A stretch of 64,000 nucleotides of DNA from JANRLJ01 sp033762735 (GCA_033762735.1 JANRLJ010000155.1:49687-113686); one strand, 5' to 3'. Shown: positions 25,307-34,417, counted from the stretch's first letter. Program-made: numbers and translations. Notes: a model not told the origin generated them from the letters alone.

Positions 25307-26647
25307 TTACAAGGTCATCGCATCACCTCGCAGCGCTACAAGGCTTACTGCCAGCAGCACGACCATCACCGTCCCGCCGACCCAGAATGGCAACGCCGCC
25401 CCGCCCGCCGCAAACAGCGCCGCGCCGATCAGGGGTGCGACCGCGTTCGCCGCACTCACGAAAGCCGCGCTTGCGCCCAGCACCCGCCCGTAATCCGCCG
25501 GGGGCACCCGCCGTGTCATCAGGCTGTTGAGGCTGGGGCGGATGAGGCCAGACCCAATGGCAACTGGCACAAGCGCAACCAGCATCCACAGTACCCCGCT
25601 CAACCCACGCCCCGTGTCGTCTGGCAGCGGCACGTCAATATCGCCCAGAATCGCCTCGGCGCTCGACGGTCGCTGGTCGCGCAGTTCGTTCTCGACAATC
25701 TGGCGCACATAAAATGGGTGCGGCTGTTCCGGCGTCAGCGCCAGCAGCAGCAAGCCCGCCGCCAGCAGCGCCAGCGCCAGGCTGACGAGGCGGCGTTCGC
25801 CCCACTTACGACTCCACTTGCCGATAAAGCGCACCTGCACCATCACCAGAATCAGTCCGACGAACACGAACAGAATCCCATTCCCCTGGCCGAGCATCCC
25901 CAGGCGGCTGAGCGTGAACAGGCCAAGCAGGCTTTCAAAACCGTAGAACACCACCTGCTGCGCGAACATCAGCACCAGCAGCAGCGTCAGCCCTGGCCTC
26001 CCGATGATCTCCAGCAGGACAAACGGACTCAGGCGGTTGCTGGCGGCGCTCCCCTGACGATCCGGCGTGAGCGTCTCCTTGAACACAATCCACGTCAGTA
26101 GAATTGAAAGGAAGGAATAAGCGGCGGCAATCCAGGCAGCGGTGGAAAGGCGGTCGCTCACCTCCAGCGCGGCGATGGCGATCACCGGGCCGATGATAAA
26201 GCCGAGTCCGAACGCTGCTCCCGTCAGCCCTAAGCCCTGCGCACGTGTGTCATCGTCCGTGATATCGCTCAGGGCGGCCTGTGCCGTCGCCAGATTTGCC
26301 CCGAACAGCCCATCGATCACCCGCGACAGCACGATCATCCACAGCGACCCGGCCAGCGCCAGCATCACGAAGCTGATGCAGGTGGTGATCTGGCTGATGA
26401 GCAGCAGCGGCTTACGTCCGTAGCGGTCGGAGAGCGCCCCCATCACCGGAACACCGATCAACTGCGCCAGCGGGAAGGCCGCGGCCACGATGCCGATTTC
26501 CAGCGGACTCGCGCCAAACGCCGCCGCATAGAGGTGCAGCAGCGGCAGAATAATCGTCAGTCCCAGCACATCGACGAACGTCAGTACGAAGATCGGCAGC
26601 GCCCGCTGCATATCCAGCCGGGGTGAAGGGGTGGGGGTACTCGTCAT
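25307..26647 (-). CDS. MFS transporter (TetA/multidrug-like, 12 TM)
   Basis: A 446-residue major facilitator with motif A between TM2 and TM3 (GALSDRYGRKPLLL) and a proton-antiporter-like motif in TM5 (GAAFGLGFIIGPVIA). The pattern resembles drug/H+ antiporters such as TetA. About twelve hydrophobic segments are seen, with an acidic loop between TM8 and TM9. The ATG at 26647 is preceded by GGGAA nine bases away; a later ATG at codon 13 is possible. It is monocistronic and convergent with the SH3-like gene. The substrate cannot be told. Confidence 0.9.
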   Translation of the reverse strand: MTSTPTPSPRLDMQRALPIFVLTFVDVLGLTIILPLLHLYAAAFGASPLEIGIVAAAFPLAQLIGVPVMGALSDRYGRKPLLLISQITTCISFVMLALAGSLWMIVLSRVIDGLFGANLATAQAALSDITDDDTRAQGLGLTGAAFGLGFIIGPVIAIAALEVSDRLSTAAWIAAAYSFLSILLTWIVFKETLTPDRQGSAASNRLSPFVLLEIIGRPGLTLLLVLMFAQQVVFYGFESLLGLFTLSRLGMLGQGNGILFVFVGLILVMVQVRFIGKWSRKWGERRLVSLALALLAAGLLLLALTPEQPHPFYVRQIVENELRDQRPSSAEAILGDIDVPLPDDTGRGLSGVLWMLVALVPVAIGSGLIRPSLNSLMTRRVPPADYGRVLGASAAFVSAANAVAPLIGAALFAAGGAALPFWVGGTVMVVLLAVSLVALRGDAMTL

Positions 26648-26788
26648 AACATCATTTCCCAGATTGGCTTTGGCATACTTTATAACCGAACTCTACCCGC
26701 GTCTAAACCCATTTACAACCGATACCCTGCGCAATCTCTGCTACGCTAAAGTAAGGTTAACGTTATGTCAAATTTTCCTGGAGTCTCG

Positions 26789-27667
26789 ATGAACGCGGAC
26801 GACGCGGCTGTCAAAGAATCGCGCCGGGTACTGCGTCTTGTGCATGAACATCTCGCCCAGGCGCACCTCAACCTCGGCGCACAGCAGGAACACAGCGGCC
26901 TTGTGGATGTCATTTATCACCCGACGAGCAGATTACCCTACCTGAATTACGTCATGCCCCGCCGCAACACGGCCTGGATTCCGGGGCCGGAAGTGGAAAA
27001 CGGGCTGGCGAAACTGCGTGAAAAAGCCCGCAACCCCCGCGTGATCTATATCGAAGGGCTGTTCCTGCCGCTGTTCGCCAAAACCCTGCGCGAACTGCAT
27101 TTACAGGTGGAGCAGGAAACGCCCATCATGGCATTTCGGCTGACCGCCGATGCCCACCTTGACTCGGTCAAGCCATCGCCGACGCCCGATGGCTTTTCGG
27201 TCTGCCCAGTGAACGATCAGGATGGGCTGGGCATGTGGTGGTATGTGTGGCGCAACGCCTATTATGAGGTGCTGACGCGCGGCGTCGAACCGATCTACAT
27301 CGGCCACGACATGCGTGCGGTCACGCTCGGTCAGCAGGTCGATCTGCTGCTCTATCACAGCGGCTACCCGGTGGGCGTCACACGGCTGACGGTGCACGGC
27401 GAATCCGCGCATCTTTCCGCCCTGGCCGTGATGCGCGAATTCCGCGAACCCGCCACCTATCGCCTGCTGGTGCATGGTGCGCTGCGGGCGGCGCAGGAGC
27501 GCGGCTGTAGGCTGGTCTTCACAACCGGGGATGATGATACCGAGCGCAAGCTGCTGCGCGAGGTAGGATTTGTCGATTTCGGCAGTATCCTGTGTTATGC
27601 TGAATCCGGTGAAACGTCCCGTGAGGATGCGCGTGAGCTGGCACAGCCTGTATTTGCCCTCTACTGA
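26789..27667 (+). CDS. GNAT-type acetyltransferase
   Basis: This 292-residue protein has a C-terminal GNAT-like core (residues about 190-285): a strand VTRLTVHGESAHLSALAVMREFREPATYRLLVHGALRAAQERGC shown here in two blocks, then LVFTTGDDDTERKLLREVGFVDFG, the usual beta4-alpha3 and beta5 order. The N-terminal half looks like a degenerate second GNAT domain. Such enzymes move acetyl from acetyl-CoA to amines; the substrate is unknown. GGAG five bases before ATG 26789 favours that start, though ATG 26765 is also possible. The 3' end overlaps the next gene by about 40 bases. Confidence 0.72.
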   Translation: MNADDAAVKESRRVLRLVHEHLAQAHLNLGAQQEHSGLVDVIYHPTSRLPYLNYVMPRRNTAWIPGPEVENGLAKLREKARNPRVIYIEGLFLPLFAKTLRELHLQVEQETPIMAFRLTADAHLDSVKPSPTPDGFSVCPVNDQDGLGMWWYVWRNAYYEVLTRGVEPIYIGHDMRAVTLGQQVDLLLYHSGYPVGVTRLTVHGESAHLSALAVMREFREPATYRLLVHGALRAAQERGCRLVFTTGDDDTERKLLREVGFVDFGSILCYAESGETSREDARELAQPVFALY

Positions 27668-28454
27668 AAGCGGCAGCATTGCTGAGTATACCCGTGCGGT
27701 GCTGGTCAACCTCGGCTATGAACCCTACGACCCCTTCGGCCTCCTCCCTGGCAAGGGCTACAGCCGATCTGTGCGGCTGTTTGTCGCGCCGCCGGACGAA
27801 GGCTGGACGCGCCTGCTGGGCAGCATTGATGAAACCGCGCTGGAGCCGCTGTTAGAGGCGCTCTCCCAGAACGGCGTCTGCTTCTCGGTGCACCTAGAAA
27901 ATGAACACGCCCAGTTCCGCGCCTTCGCCAATGGCATTGAAGCCGATTTCCTTGAAGCGCTCACCCCGCATTTACGGGCAGACAAGACCGCCGACGATCT
28001 GCGCCGCGCCCTGAGCAGCACAACCGCCGCCGGGTCAAGTATCAGGGCAAGTGCCGACGCTGTCGAAGCACCGCCCGAACTACTGCCCAACTCCGTGCGG
28101 CAGCGGGCAGGGTCGGTCAATACAAGACAGGTCAATAAGCTGTTCGGCAGGCTGATGAAGCAGATCAATCGGCAGACGAAGGGGGATGAACAGGCCGCAC
28201 GGGCGCTGCTGGCCGGGGATGCACCAGATTGGAACAGCGCCGACGGGACTCGCGTTCGGGCGGTCATGGCCTGCCTGCCGCTGACGCGCTGGAATCAGCC
28301 GGATTTCGTCCCCCTGCGTGATGCCTATCAACTGCACGTCCGCCGCCAGCGCAACCCCAACGCCATGCTCTATCCCGGCGATGCTGAAGCGATGGCCGCC
28401 GTGCCGGATGCGCTGCGCTATACACCCATTTACGTGGGGAAACAGGTATGGTAG
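27627..28454 (+). CDS. Protein of unknown function, 275 residues
   Basis: I do not recognise the family. The N terminus (MRVSWHSLYLPSTESGSIAEYTRAV) begins within the GNAT gene in another frame, a 41-base overlap. Earlier in-frame starts would overlap still more. Features include FGLLPGKGYSRSVRLFVAPP, a LEALSQNGVCFSVHLEN strand-like stretch and a basic central helix (VNKLFGRLMKQINRQTKGDEQ). No signal peptide or membrane helix is seen. Its stop overlaps the methyltransferase start by 7 bases, so GNAT, this gene and the methyltransferase form a tightly coupled trio, perhaps modifying a common substrate (inference). Confidence 0.75.
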   Translation: MRVSWHSLYLPSTESGSIAEYTRAVLVNLGYEPYDPFGLLPGKGYSRSVRLFVAPPDEGWTRLLGSIDETALEPLLEALSQNGVCFSVHLENEHAQFRAFANGIEADFLEALTPHLRADKTADDLRRALSSTTAAGSSIRASADAVEAPPELLPNSVRQRAGSVNTRQVNKLFGRLMKQINRQTKGDEQAARALLAGDAPDWNSADGTRVRAVMACLPLTRWNQPDFVPLRDAYQLHVRRQRNPNAMLYPGDAEAMAAVPDALRYTPIYVGKQVW

Positions 28455-29023
28455 CCAAAGACCGTGTGCGATGGGATGGCATCTACCGCAAGCTCAGCCA
28501 GCAGCGCTACCCCGCCCCCGATCCACTTCTGTTTGAATACACCCCGCCCGTCCCCCCTGGTCAAACCCGTCTCGCGCTTGATCTGGCAGGTGGGCAGGGA
28601 CAGAACGGCCTGTGGCTGGCGTCGCAGGGCTACACGGTGGATATTATGGATATCAGCCGCATAGGGCTGACCCGCGCCCGCGCTGAAATGGCGATGCGTA
28701 ATCTGCGGAACGTGAACCTGCTGCAAGTGGATCTGGATGAGGTGGATTTTGAGGAAGAGCGCTACGATGTGGTGTGCGTCTTCCGCTACCTCAAGCGCAG
28801 CACCCTGCCCCGCCTCAAGGGGTCCATCATCCCCGGCGGGCGCATCCTCTATGAAACACTGAACCTTCGCTATCTGGAGGTCGTGCCGGAGTTCAACCCG
28901 GACTTTCTGCTGCTGGATGGTGAACTGGCGGGGCTGTTCGAGGACTGGAAAATCCTGCGGCATGAAGAAGAAGGCCATACCACGCAGCTTGTCGCAGTGC
29001 GGCCCGGCGGGGAAAAAGATTGA
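28448..29023 (+). CDS. Class I SAM-dependent methyltransferase (TehB-like)
   Basis: The 191-residue protein starts with DRVRWDGIYRK, typical of TehB-like methyltransferases. Motif I is present as LALDLAGGQGQNGLWLA (about residues 42-58), followed by an acidic residue after beta2 (DIMDIS) and motif II-like YDVVCVFRYL. These bind S-adenosylmethionine. Relatives methylate small molecules or metalloid oxyanions; the acceptor is not known here. It overlaps the upstream gene by 7 bases. The C-terminal end is followed by a repeat element. Confidence 0.85.
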   Translation: MVAKDRVRWDGIYRKLSQQRYPAPDPLLFEYTPPVPPGQTRLALDLAGGQGQNGLWLASQGYTVDIMDISRIGLTRARAEMAMRNLRNVNLLQVDLDEVDFEEERYDVVCVFRYLKRSTLPRLKGSIIPGGRILYETLNLRYLEVVPEFNPDFLLLDGELAGLFEDWKILRHEEEGHTTQLVAVRPGGEKD

Positions 29024-29092
29024 ACCACAGAGGCACAGAGAACACGGAGCTTTTGATTCATCGCTTCGTGCGCTTTGCGTCTTGCGGTTCAT
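29022..29092. repeat. Imperfect inverted repeat (GAACCACAGAGG ... CTTTGCGTCTTGCGGTTCA)
   Basis: The left arm TGAACCACAGAGGCACAGAG begins at the stop codon of the methyltransferase gene. The right arm CTTTGCGTCTTGCGGTTCA is partly complementary. It is in a convergent gap and of the same family as 8604-8681, 5880-5908 and 50556-50585. Confidence 0.65.
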
Positions 29093-29123
29093 CGATACTT
29101 CCGACAAGCAATATTGTTCCCTG

Positions 29124-29147
29124 ACTCATTGCTCATCGCTCATTGCT
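29124..29147. repeat. CTCATTGCTCATCGCTCATTGCT simple repeat
   Basis: A reverse-orientation copy of the GAGCAATGAGCGATGAG family, six bases before the stop of the leftward SWIM gene. Confidence 0.65.
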
Positions 29148-29152
29148 GGTTT

Positions 29153-29509
29153 TCAGCCCGGTCGGCTGGTGATCCAGACTGCTTCGTTCCTGCTGCCCTT
29201 CAATGAGAAGGTGCGGTGCTTCTGGCGACGCGCCTCGTCGTGGCTGCTCCAGAAACTCAGCTTGCGTGCCTTCAATGCGGCCAGATGATCCAGCGCGGCC
29301 ATCACATGCGAACAGGCGATGCCGTTATGGATAGCCCAGGGGCACGTACAGCGGGCGTGGATTTCACCGTCCGGCGCAAACTGGACGGTGACAATATGGC
29401 TGGCCTGTGGATTGGAAACGCTCTCGACCACAAGGGTATTTTTATCCACCAGCCGGGCCTGCAACTGGCGACTCTGCGCCTGAAGTGATTTGATATTCTT
29501 CGGGATCAT
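29153..29509 (-). CDS. SWIM zinc-finger protein
   Basis: The 118-residue protein carries a clear SWIM motif, CTCPWAIHNGIACSHV (CxC-x8-CxH), at about residues 54-69. It binds zinc and usually mediates DNA or protein contacts. The N-terminal 50 residues form the strands that normally precede SWIM (NTLVVESVSNPQASHIVTVQFAPDG). Here the domain stands alone without the SNF2 helicase or other partner often fused to it. It is convergent with the methyltransferase gene. Confidence 0.85.
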   Translation of the reverse strand: MIPKNIKSLQAQSRQLQARLVDKNTLVVESVSNPQASHIVTVQFAPDGEIHARCTCPWAIHNGIACSHVMAALDHLAALKARKLSFWSSHDEARRQKHRTFSLKGSRNEAVWITSRPG

Positions 29510-29705
29510 TGGTGGATTTTCTCGCTCAATTCCTGTACTTCTGTTCTATAAATAGTGTACCATGAAGTCTGTCGGAATTGTATAAAAAGTTGTTAAAAAA
29601 GCGAACAAAGTGTTGAGAAATCGAACAAAACCCCCTGTTACGGGGGGTTAGAAATAGGTATGTTGGGGGAGTAGGAGCAATTTCTGAAATAGACAGGGGC
29701 GCGGC

Positions 29706-29732
29706 AGGGGCGACACGGCGAGTCGCCCCTAC
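29706..29732. repeat. Palindromic repeat PAL, copy 7
   Basis: AGGGGCGAC-ACGGCGA-GTCGCCCCT. It lies 44 bp beyond the stop of the leftward trpB2 gene, consistent with a terminator-like position. Confidence 0.85.
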
Positions 29733-29776
29733 GGGAACGGCAGAAATGAAGCAGGCATTTTAAGCAGACGGGGCAC

Positions 29777-31141
29777 TTAAAGCTGTGGCAGCGCTTCCAT
29801 TGCTTGTTCAATCTGTTCCTGCGGGTATTCGTAATCGGTCAATTGGCCGTTCAGATAGGCCTCATAAGCTGACATATCAAAGTGGCCGTGCCCACACAGA
29901 TTGAACAGAACCACGCGCTTTTCGCCCGCTTCTTTGGCGGCCAGCGCTTCGCGGATAGCCACCGCCACCCCATGCGCAGCTTCCGGCGCAGGGATGATGC
30001 CTTCAGCGCTGGCGAAATCGAGCGCTGCCTTAAACGTCTCCAACTGCGGAATCGCCACTGCTTCCATTAAGCCCTGGTCGTACAGCTCGCACACAATCGA
30101 CGCCATACCGTGATAGCGCAGGCCGCCCGCGTGGAAGGGCGCAGGGACAAAGGTATGGCCGAGCGTGTACATCTTGACCAGCGGTGTCATCCCGGCGGTA
30201 TCCCCAAAGTCATAGACGTATTTGCCGCGCGTCAGGCTGGGGCAGGCGGAAGGCTCCACGCCGACCAACCGCGTGGTTCTGCCCGCCGTCAGATTTTCCC
30301 GCAGGAACGGCAGCGCAATCCCGGCAAAATTACTGCCGCCGCCGATGGGCGCGACGACCACATCAGGGTATTCCCCCGCCATTTCCATCTGCTTGAGCGC
30401 TTCCTGCCCGATTACAGTCTGATGCGTCAGGACGTGGTTCAGCACCGAGCCGAGCGCGTATTTATATTTGCCACCGCTGGCGACCGCCGCTTCCACTGCC
30501 TCACTGATGGCGATACCCAGCGAACCACTGCTATTTGGGTCCTGCGCCAGAATCGCCCGTCCAGCATTGGTGGTATCGCTGGGGCTGGCGGTGACGCTGG
30601 CACCAAACGACTGCATGATGGCGCGGCGGTAGGGCTTCTGCTGATAGCTCACCTTCACCATGTAGACGAAGCATTCCATATCGAAGAAGCGGCAGGCCTG
30701 CGAGAGCGCCGTTCCCCACTGCCCTGCCCCGGTTTCCGTCGTTAAGCCTTGCGCCCCTTCCAGCTTGTTATAATAGGCTTGTGGTGTGGCCGTGTTGAGC
30801 TTATGGCTGCCGCTGGGCGAAACGCCTTCGTACTTGTAGTAAATGTGCGCCGGGGTATCCAGCATCTTTTCCAGCCGATAGGCACGCAGCAGCGGGGTTG
30901 GCCGCCACAGTTTGAAAATTTCGCGCACTTCTTCGGGGATTTCGATTTCGCGCTCCTGGCTGACTTCCTGCATAATCAGCGCCATCGGGAACAGCGGCGC
31001 GAGGTCGTCTGGCCCGACAGGCTGGTGCGTGCCGGGATGCAGCACGGGCGGCAGCGGGCGCGGCAGATCGGGCTGGACGTTGTACCAGTGAGTCGGGAGT
31101 TCGGACTGCGGCAGATCGAAGCGGGTAACGTGGTCGGACAT
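29777..31141 (-). CDS. trpB: TrpB2-type tryptophan synthase beta chain
   Basis: This 454-residue PLP enzyme condenses indole with serine to tryptophan. The N-terminal extension with RPLPPVLHPGTHQPVGPDDL is characteristic of the TrpB2 group. The PLP lysine lies in SGSHKLNTA (K114), and the phosphate-binding loop is GGGSNFAG. I start it at ATG 31141 (GGGAG seven bases upstream); the alternative ATG 31144 is adjacent. Longer frames would read towards the palindrome at 31186-31213. There is no trpA or other trp gene nearby, so it is a stand-alone TrpB2 that may salvage indole or work with a remote TrpA. Confidence 0.93.
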   Translation of the reverse strand: MSDHVTRFDLPQSELPTHWYNVQPDLPRPLPPVLHPGTHQPVGPDDLAPLFPMALIMQEVSQEREIEIPEEVREIFKLWRPTPLLRAYRLEKMLDTPAHIYYKYEGVSPSGSHKLNTATPQAYYNKLEGAQGLTTETGAGQWGTALSQACRFFDMECFVYMVKVSYQQKPYRRAIMQSFGASVTASPSDTTNAGRAILAQDPNSSGSLGIAISEAVEAAVASGGKYKYALGSVLNHVLTHQTVIGQEALKQMEMAGEYPDVVVAPIGGGSNFAGIALPFLRENLTAGRTTRLVGVEPSACPSLTRGKYVYDFGDTAGMTPLVKMYTLGHTFVPAPFHAGGLRYHGMASIVCELYDQGLMEAVAIPQLETFKAALDFASAEGIIPAPEAAHGVAVAIREALAAKEAGEKRVVLFNLCGHGHFDMSAYEAYLNGQLTDYEYPQEQIEQAMEALPQL

Positions 31142-31185
31142 CATTTTGCTCCCATAGTAAAAAGTTTGTTTTTTGAAGATGATGA

Positions 31186-31213
31186 GTAGGGACACGGCAT
31201 ACCGTGTCCCTAC
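31186..31213. repeat. Palindromic repeat PAL, copy 8 (GGGACACGG subtype, perfect)
   Basis: GTAGGGACACGG / CCGTGTCCCTAC, a 28-bp perfect palindrome in the divergent gap between trpB2 and a membrane protein gene. This position shows the element is not only a terminator. Confidence 0.9.
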
Positions 31214-31286
31214 TATCCCACCTTTTTAATTTGCTTGTACTTGTTTTCTGCGGGGCAGTTTTAACGCCTGCATCATTTCAAGCGAC

Positions 31287-32333
31287 ATGAGTGTAACCAA
31301 TCACGGAAGGACGAACAAACACATGCTGCCTGCCGCGACAACGCCGGCATCCCCTCTGGCAGTCTGGCTGATCCGGGCGCTGCTGGCCGCCCTGCTGCTG
31401 CTCGGCGCGGAAATTCTGCTGTGGACAGACCCGGTTGGCCGCCCAGTATGGGAATGGCTGCTGCTCATCCCCGGCTACCTGTGCATCGCCACGATTGCGC
31501 TTGATCTGATGGTGCGCCATCGCGTCCGTGATTTCTGGGGCATCATGACCACCGCCGGAATCTGCGGCCTGCTGATTGGCGTGATTCTCAACCCCGCCAC
31601 CGGGTTAGCCGATCTGCCGCGCACCCTGGTAACGCGCATCACCGGGGCATACACGCTGCTGGCGCTGGAAATGCTGATCTTCTTTCTGGGGCTGACGGGC
31701 AATCAACTGCGTGTGCTGCGCTGGTCGTTGATTGTCGGCGCGGTGATCGTGGGCATGGCCTGGGGAACGTGGGTGCGTTTTGCCCCGGAACAGACCGAAA
31801 TCACCTTCGCCCCCGTCTCGCTGGGCACGATGCTGGTGTGGGGGACGGGCGGTGTTCTGATTGTGGTCGGCCTGTTCGCGCTGGTCAGCCGTTACGCGAA
31901 GGCCGTCACGCCGCCTGACCTGCTGCTCTCGGTTCGGGAATATGCGGTCGTCCTGCCTGTGCTGGCCGTGCTGCTGTTCATCCGGGTCGCGCAGGGCGTG
32001 GTGGATTTTCCCGGCATCGCGTTCGGCGCGATTCTGCTGCTGATCTGCTACGCGATTCTTTGGTTCCGTCGCAACACGAAGAAAGCGATTACGCTGGATG
32101 ACCATCTGCCGCCGAGGCCGCTTTCCCCGGTGTGGCTGCTGCTGACGGTGGCCGTGCTATATTGGATGGGGATTTTCACCTACAGCCTGCCCATGCTTGG
32201 GACGCTGGAACTGAATCAGCTTACGGTGATCGTGGTGGGGTTTGCGCTCTATGGCCTCGCCTGGCTGCCCACAGCGGCGCTGTTTATCGGTGTGCGCAGC
32301 TACATCCGGCAGACACAGGTGCCGCAGATTTAA
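31287..32333 (+). CDS. Integral membrane protein of unknown function (about 9-10 TM)
   Basis: The 348-residue protein is mostly hydrophobic helices from residue 25 to 345 with short loops. Charged loops (RHRVRDF, RRNTKKAITLDDHLPPRP) are probably cytoplasmic. I do not recognise a family or catalytic motif. ATG 31287 lacks a strong ribosome binding site; ATG 31323 (MLPAATTP), closer to the first helix, is an alternative. It diverges from trpB2. Confidence 0.75.
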   Translation: MSVTNHGRTNKHMLPAATTPASPLAVWLIRALLAALLLLGAEILLWTDPVGRPVWEWLLLIPGYLCIATIALDLMVRHRVRDFWGIMTTAGICGLLIGVILNPATGLADLPRTLVTRITGAYTLLALEMLIFFLGLTGNQLRVLRWSLIVGAVIVGMAWGTWVRFAPEQTEITFAPVSLGTMLVWGTGGVLIVVGLFALVSRYAKAVTPPDLLLSVREYAVVLPVLAVLLFIRVAQGVVDFPGIAFGAILLLICYAILWFRRNTKKAITLDDHLPPRPLSPVWLLLTVAVLYWMGIFTYSLPMLGTLELNQLTVIVVGFALYGLAWLPTAALFIGVRSYIRQTQVPQI

Positions 32334-32464
32334 GTACAGTAAAAGAAGCGATGAGTTGCTGCTTACAATTTGCAATAATCTACGCTTCGTTTGTGCTAAA
32401 GTCCCGTTGTGAAGAATAAACACGCGGCTCATGGAAAAACCAAAATAGACACGAATGACTCTGT

Positions 32465-32492
32465 GTACGGGCGAAGCGCGCTTCGCCCCTAC
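32465..32492. repeat. Palindromic repeat PAL, copy 9 (GCGAAG subtype)
   Basis: GTACGGGCGAAGCG / CGCTTCGCCCCTAC in a convergent gap. Just beside it, 32552-32575 holds an ACTCATCGCTCATTGCT simple repeat. Confidence 0.88.
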
Positions 32493-32551
32493 TATTGTTC
32501 GTATTCGTTTTGATTTCTCCATAAGTTTATACGGTTGAGGTTGGTGAATTT

Positions 32552-32575
32552 ACTCATCACTCATCGCTCATTGCT
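32552..32575. repeat. ACTCATCGCTCATTGCT simple repeat
   Basis: Same family as 29124-29147. It lies five bases before the stop of the leftward 171-residue gene. Confidence 0.65.
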
Positions 32576-32579
32576 GCCT

Positions 32580-33095
32580 TCATCCCCGCAAAAATGAACG
32601 GATTTGCCTGCGCAGGGCTTCGATATGTTCCCCGTCCATCAGCGGCACGGCTGCCAGCGGAATCCGTTCTCCCGACCGCAGCACAATGAACAGGCCATAG
32701 GCGCGGGCGAGGTCGTTCTGTTCCACGTCGAGATGCGAGACACCATAAATCGGGCGGTGCTGGCGTTCCAGACGGAACAGCCGCATCCGCTCAATGGTGA
32801 AGGTGCCATCGCCCTTATCGAAGATGCACGTCGTCCCGCGCAGGGCGTGCAGCGTGGAGATTGCGCCCACGCCCGCGAACACACTCACTGCTACTAAAAA
32901 GCTTAGATAGGACAGTCCACGCGCGATGTAGGATTCGCTCTCGGTCGGCGCGAGGATGGTTTCGATCCCCTGCGTGAAAATCACCGTCAGCGAGAACAGG
33001 CTGAACACGGTGAAGAGTCCGGTCAGCACCGCGTTTCCCCGCCGCTGATCCTTCAGCACCAGCCGCGAAGGCGTTACTTCCACCACTTTCAGCAC
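32580..33095 (-). CDS. Small membrane protein of unknown function (2 TM)
   Basis: I call this 171-residue protein from GTG 33095, since GGAG sits seven bases upstream; the GTG two codons earlier has a spacing of only one base. Two hydrophobic helices span about residues 24-43 and 62-82. The C-terminal 80 residues form a soluble beta-rich region (CIFDKGDGTFTIERMRLFR ... LFIVLRSGERIPLAAVP) that resembles a PH-like or photosystem-assembly-like fold. No function can be given. It is convergent with the upstream membrane protein gene and divergent from the SbcD-like gene. Confidence 0.72.
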   Translation of the reverse strand: MLKVVEVTPSRLVLKDQRRGNAVLTGLFTVFSLFSLTVIFTQGIETILAPTESESYIARGLSYLSFLVAVSVFAGVGAISTLHALRGTTCIFDKGDGTFTIERMRLFRLERQHRPIYGVSHLDVEQNDLARAYGLFIVLRSGERIPLAAVPLMDGEHIEALRRQIRSFLRG

Positions 33096-33148
33096 GAACA
33101 CGCTCCACTAGAACACCTTTCCCACTTTATGTTACACTGGATTGCATA

Positions 33149-34417
33149 ATGTCAGGTAAAAATTTCATGCCAGAACCGATTCGCACACTGCATTTTGCCG
33201 ACACCCACATCGGCATTGAAAGCTACGGCAAGACCGATCCCGCTACCGGGTTAAGTTCCCGCGTGGTCGATTTTTTACGCCGCCTCGATGATATTGTGAC
33301 TTATGCCCGTGATCATGACGTTGATCTAATCATCTTCGCGGGCGATGCCTTCAAGACGCGCACCCCAAGCCCCACCTTCCAGCGCGAATTTGCCCACCGC
33401 ATCCGCGATTTATCTGCGCTGGCTCCGGTGGTGATGCTGGTCGGGAATCACGATGTGCCGCCGACCGCGCTTAAGGCGTCCAGCATCGAGATTTACGACA
33501 CGCTGGCTGTGCCGAATGTGCGTGTGGCTGATTCCTATGAACACTTTGTCATCGAGACGAAACGCGGCCCGGTGGCGATTGGCACCGCCCCCTATCCCAT
33601 TCGCGCCCGCATCCTCGAAACGGTGCAGACCGCCGGGCTAACCATCGCGCAGATCGACAATCTCGTACAGGATAAGCTGGTCGAAATCCTGTCCGATCTG
33701 GCCGAGGAAGTCGATGCTATTTCGCCCGATATTCCCCGGCTGCTCGTCGGGCATTTCACCACCAGCGGCGCGGTCGTCGGCAGTGAACGTGCCATCATGC
33801 TCGGTCGCGATATTACCGTGCCGCGCACCTCGCTGGCCGATCCCCGCTGGGATTATGTCGCGCTCGGCCACATCCACAAGCACCAGAACCTCACGCATGG
33901 CCGCGATGATGTGCCGCCTGTCGTCTACAGCGGCAGCATCGAACGCATCGACTTCGGCGAGGAGGGCGACCCCAAAGGCTTCTGCTGGGTGGAGCTTGCC
34001 CGCAGTGCGACGACCTGGAAATTTATCCCGTTGGACGCACGCCCCTTTGTTACCCTTAAAGCCGATCTTCGCGCCGATTCAAATCCCACGCTGACAACCA
34101 TTCAACTGATCGAGCGCCACAATCTGCGCAACGCGGTCGTGCGGATGCTGCTGAATTTTTCGCCGGAGAGCGAGTCGCGCTTTAACGAAAATGCGGTGCG
34201 TGATGCGCTGCGCCGTTCGGCAGCCTTTTTTGTGGCCGCTGTGCGCAAGGAAGTCGATCAGCCAGCGCGGATGCGTCTCGGCGCGAGTCCCGAAGGCCTG
34301 ACGCAGCTCGAACTGGTCGAGCGCTACCTTATCAGCCAGAGCGTGCCGGAAGAACGCCGCGTCCAACTGCTCGAACTGGCGCAGGATGTCTTCAACGAGG
34401 CAAATCAGGATGAGTGA
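33149..34417 (+). CDS. SbcD/Mre11-like DNA exonuclease (calcineurin-like phosphoesterase)
   Basis: A 422-residue nuclease with all five metal-binding phosphoesterase motifs: FADTHIG (D18, H20), IIFAGDAF, LVGNHD, LLVGHFTT and LGHIHKHQ. It therefore should process DNA ends with Mn2+. After about residue 290 there is a C-terminal capping region as in SbcD/Mre11. The usual partner, the SbcC/Rad50 ATPase, is not next to it and not elsewhere in the window. Instead the stop overlaps by 8 bases with a DUF4058 gene, followed by a second coupled DUF4058 gene. ATG 33149 and ATG 33167 (MPEPIRTLHFADTH) are both possible starts. Confidence 0.88.
   Translation: MSGKNFMPEPIRTLHFADTHIGIESYGKTDPATGLSSRVVDFLRRLDDIVTYARDHDVDLIIFAGDAFKTRTPSPTFQREFAHRIRDLSALAPVVMLVGNHDVPPTALKASSIEIYDTLAVPNVRVADSYEHFVIETKRGPVAIGTAPYPIRARILETVQTAGLTIAQIDNLVQDKLVEILSDLAEEVDAISPDIPRLLVGHFTTSGAVVGSERAIMLGRDITVPRTSLADPRWDYVALGHIHKHQNLTHGRDDVPPVVYSGSIERIDFGEEGDPKGFCWVELARSATTWKFIPLDARPFVTLKADLRADSNPTLTTIQLIERHNLRNAVVRMLLNFSPESESRFNENAVRDALRRSAAFFVAAVRKEVDQPARMRLGASPEGLTQLELVERYLISQSVPEERRVQLLELAQDVFNEANQDE

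Noticed and set aside
28615..31195. A tryptophan operon around trpB2.
   Set aside because: No trpA, trpC, trpD, trpE or trpF is present on either side.
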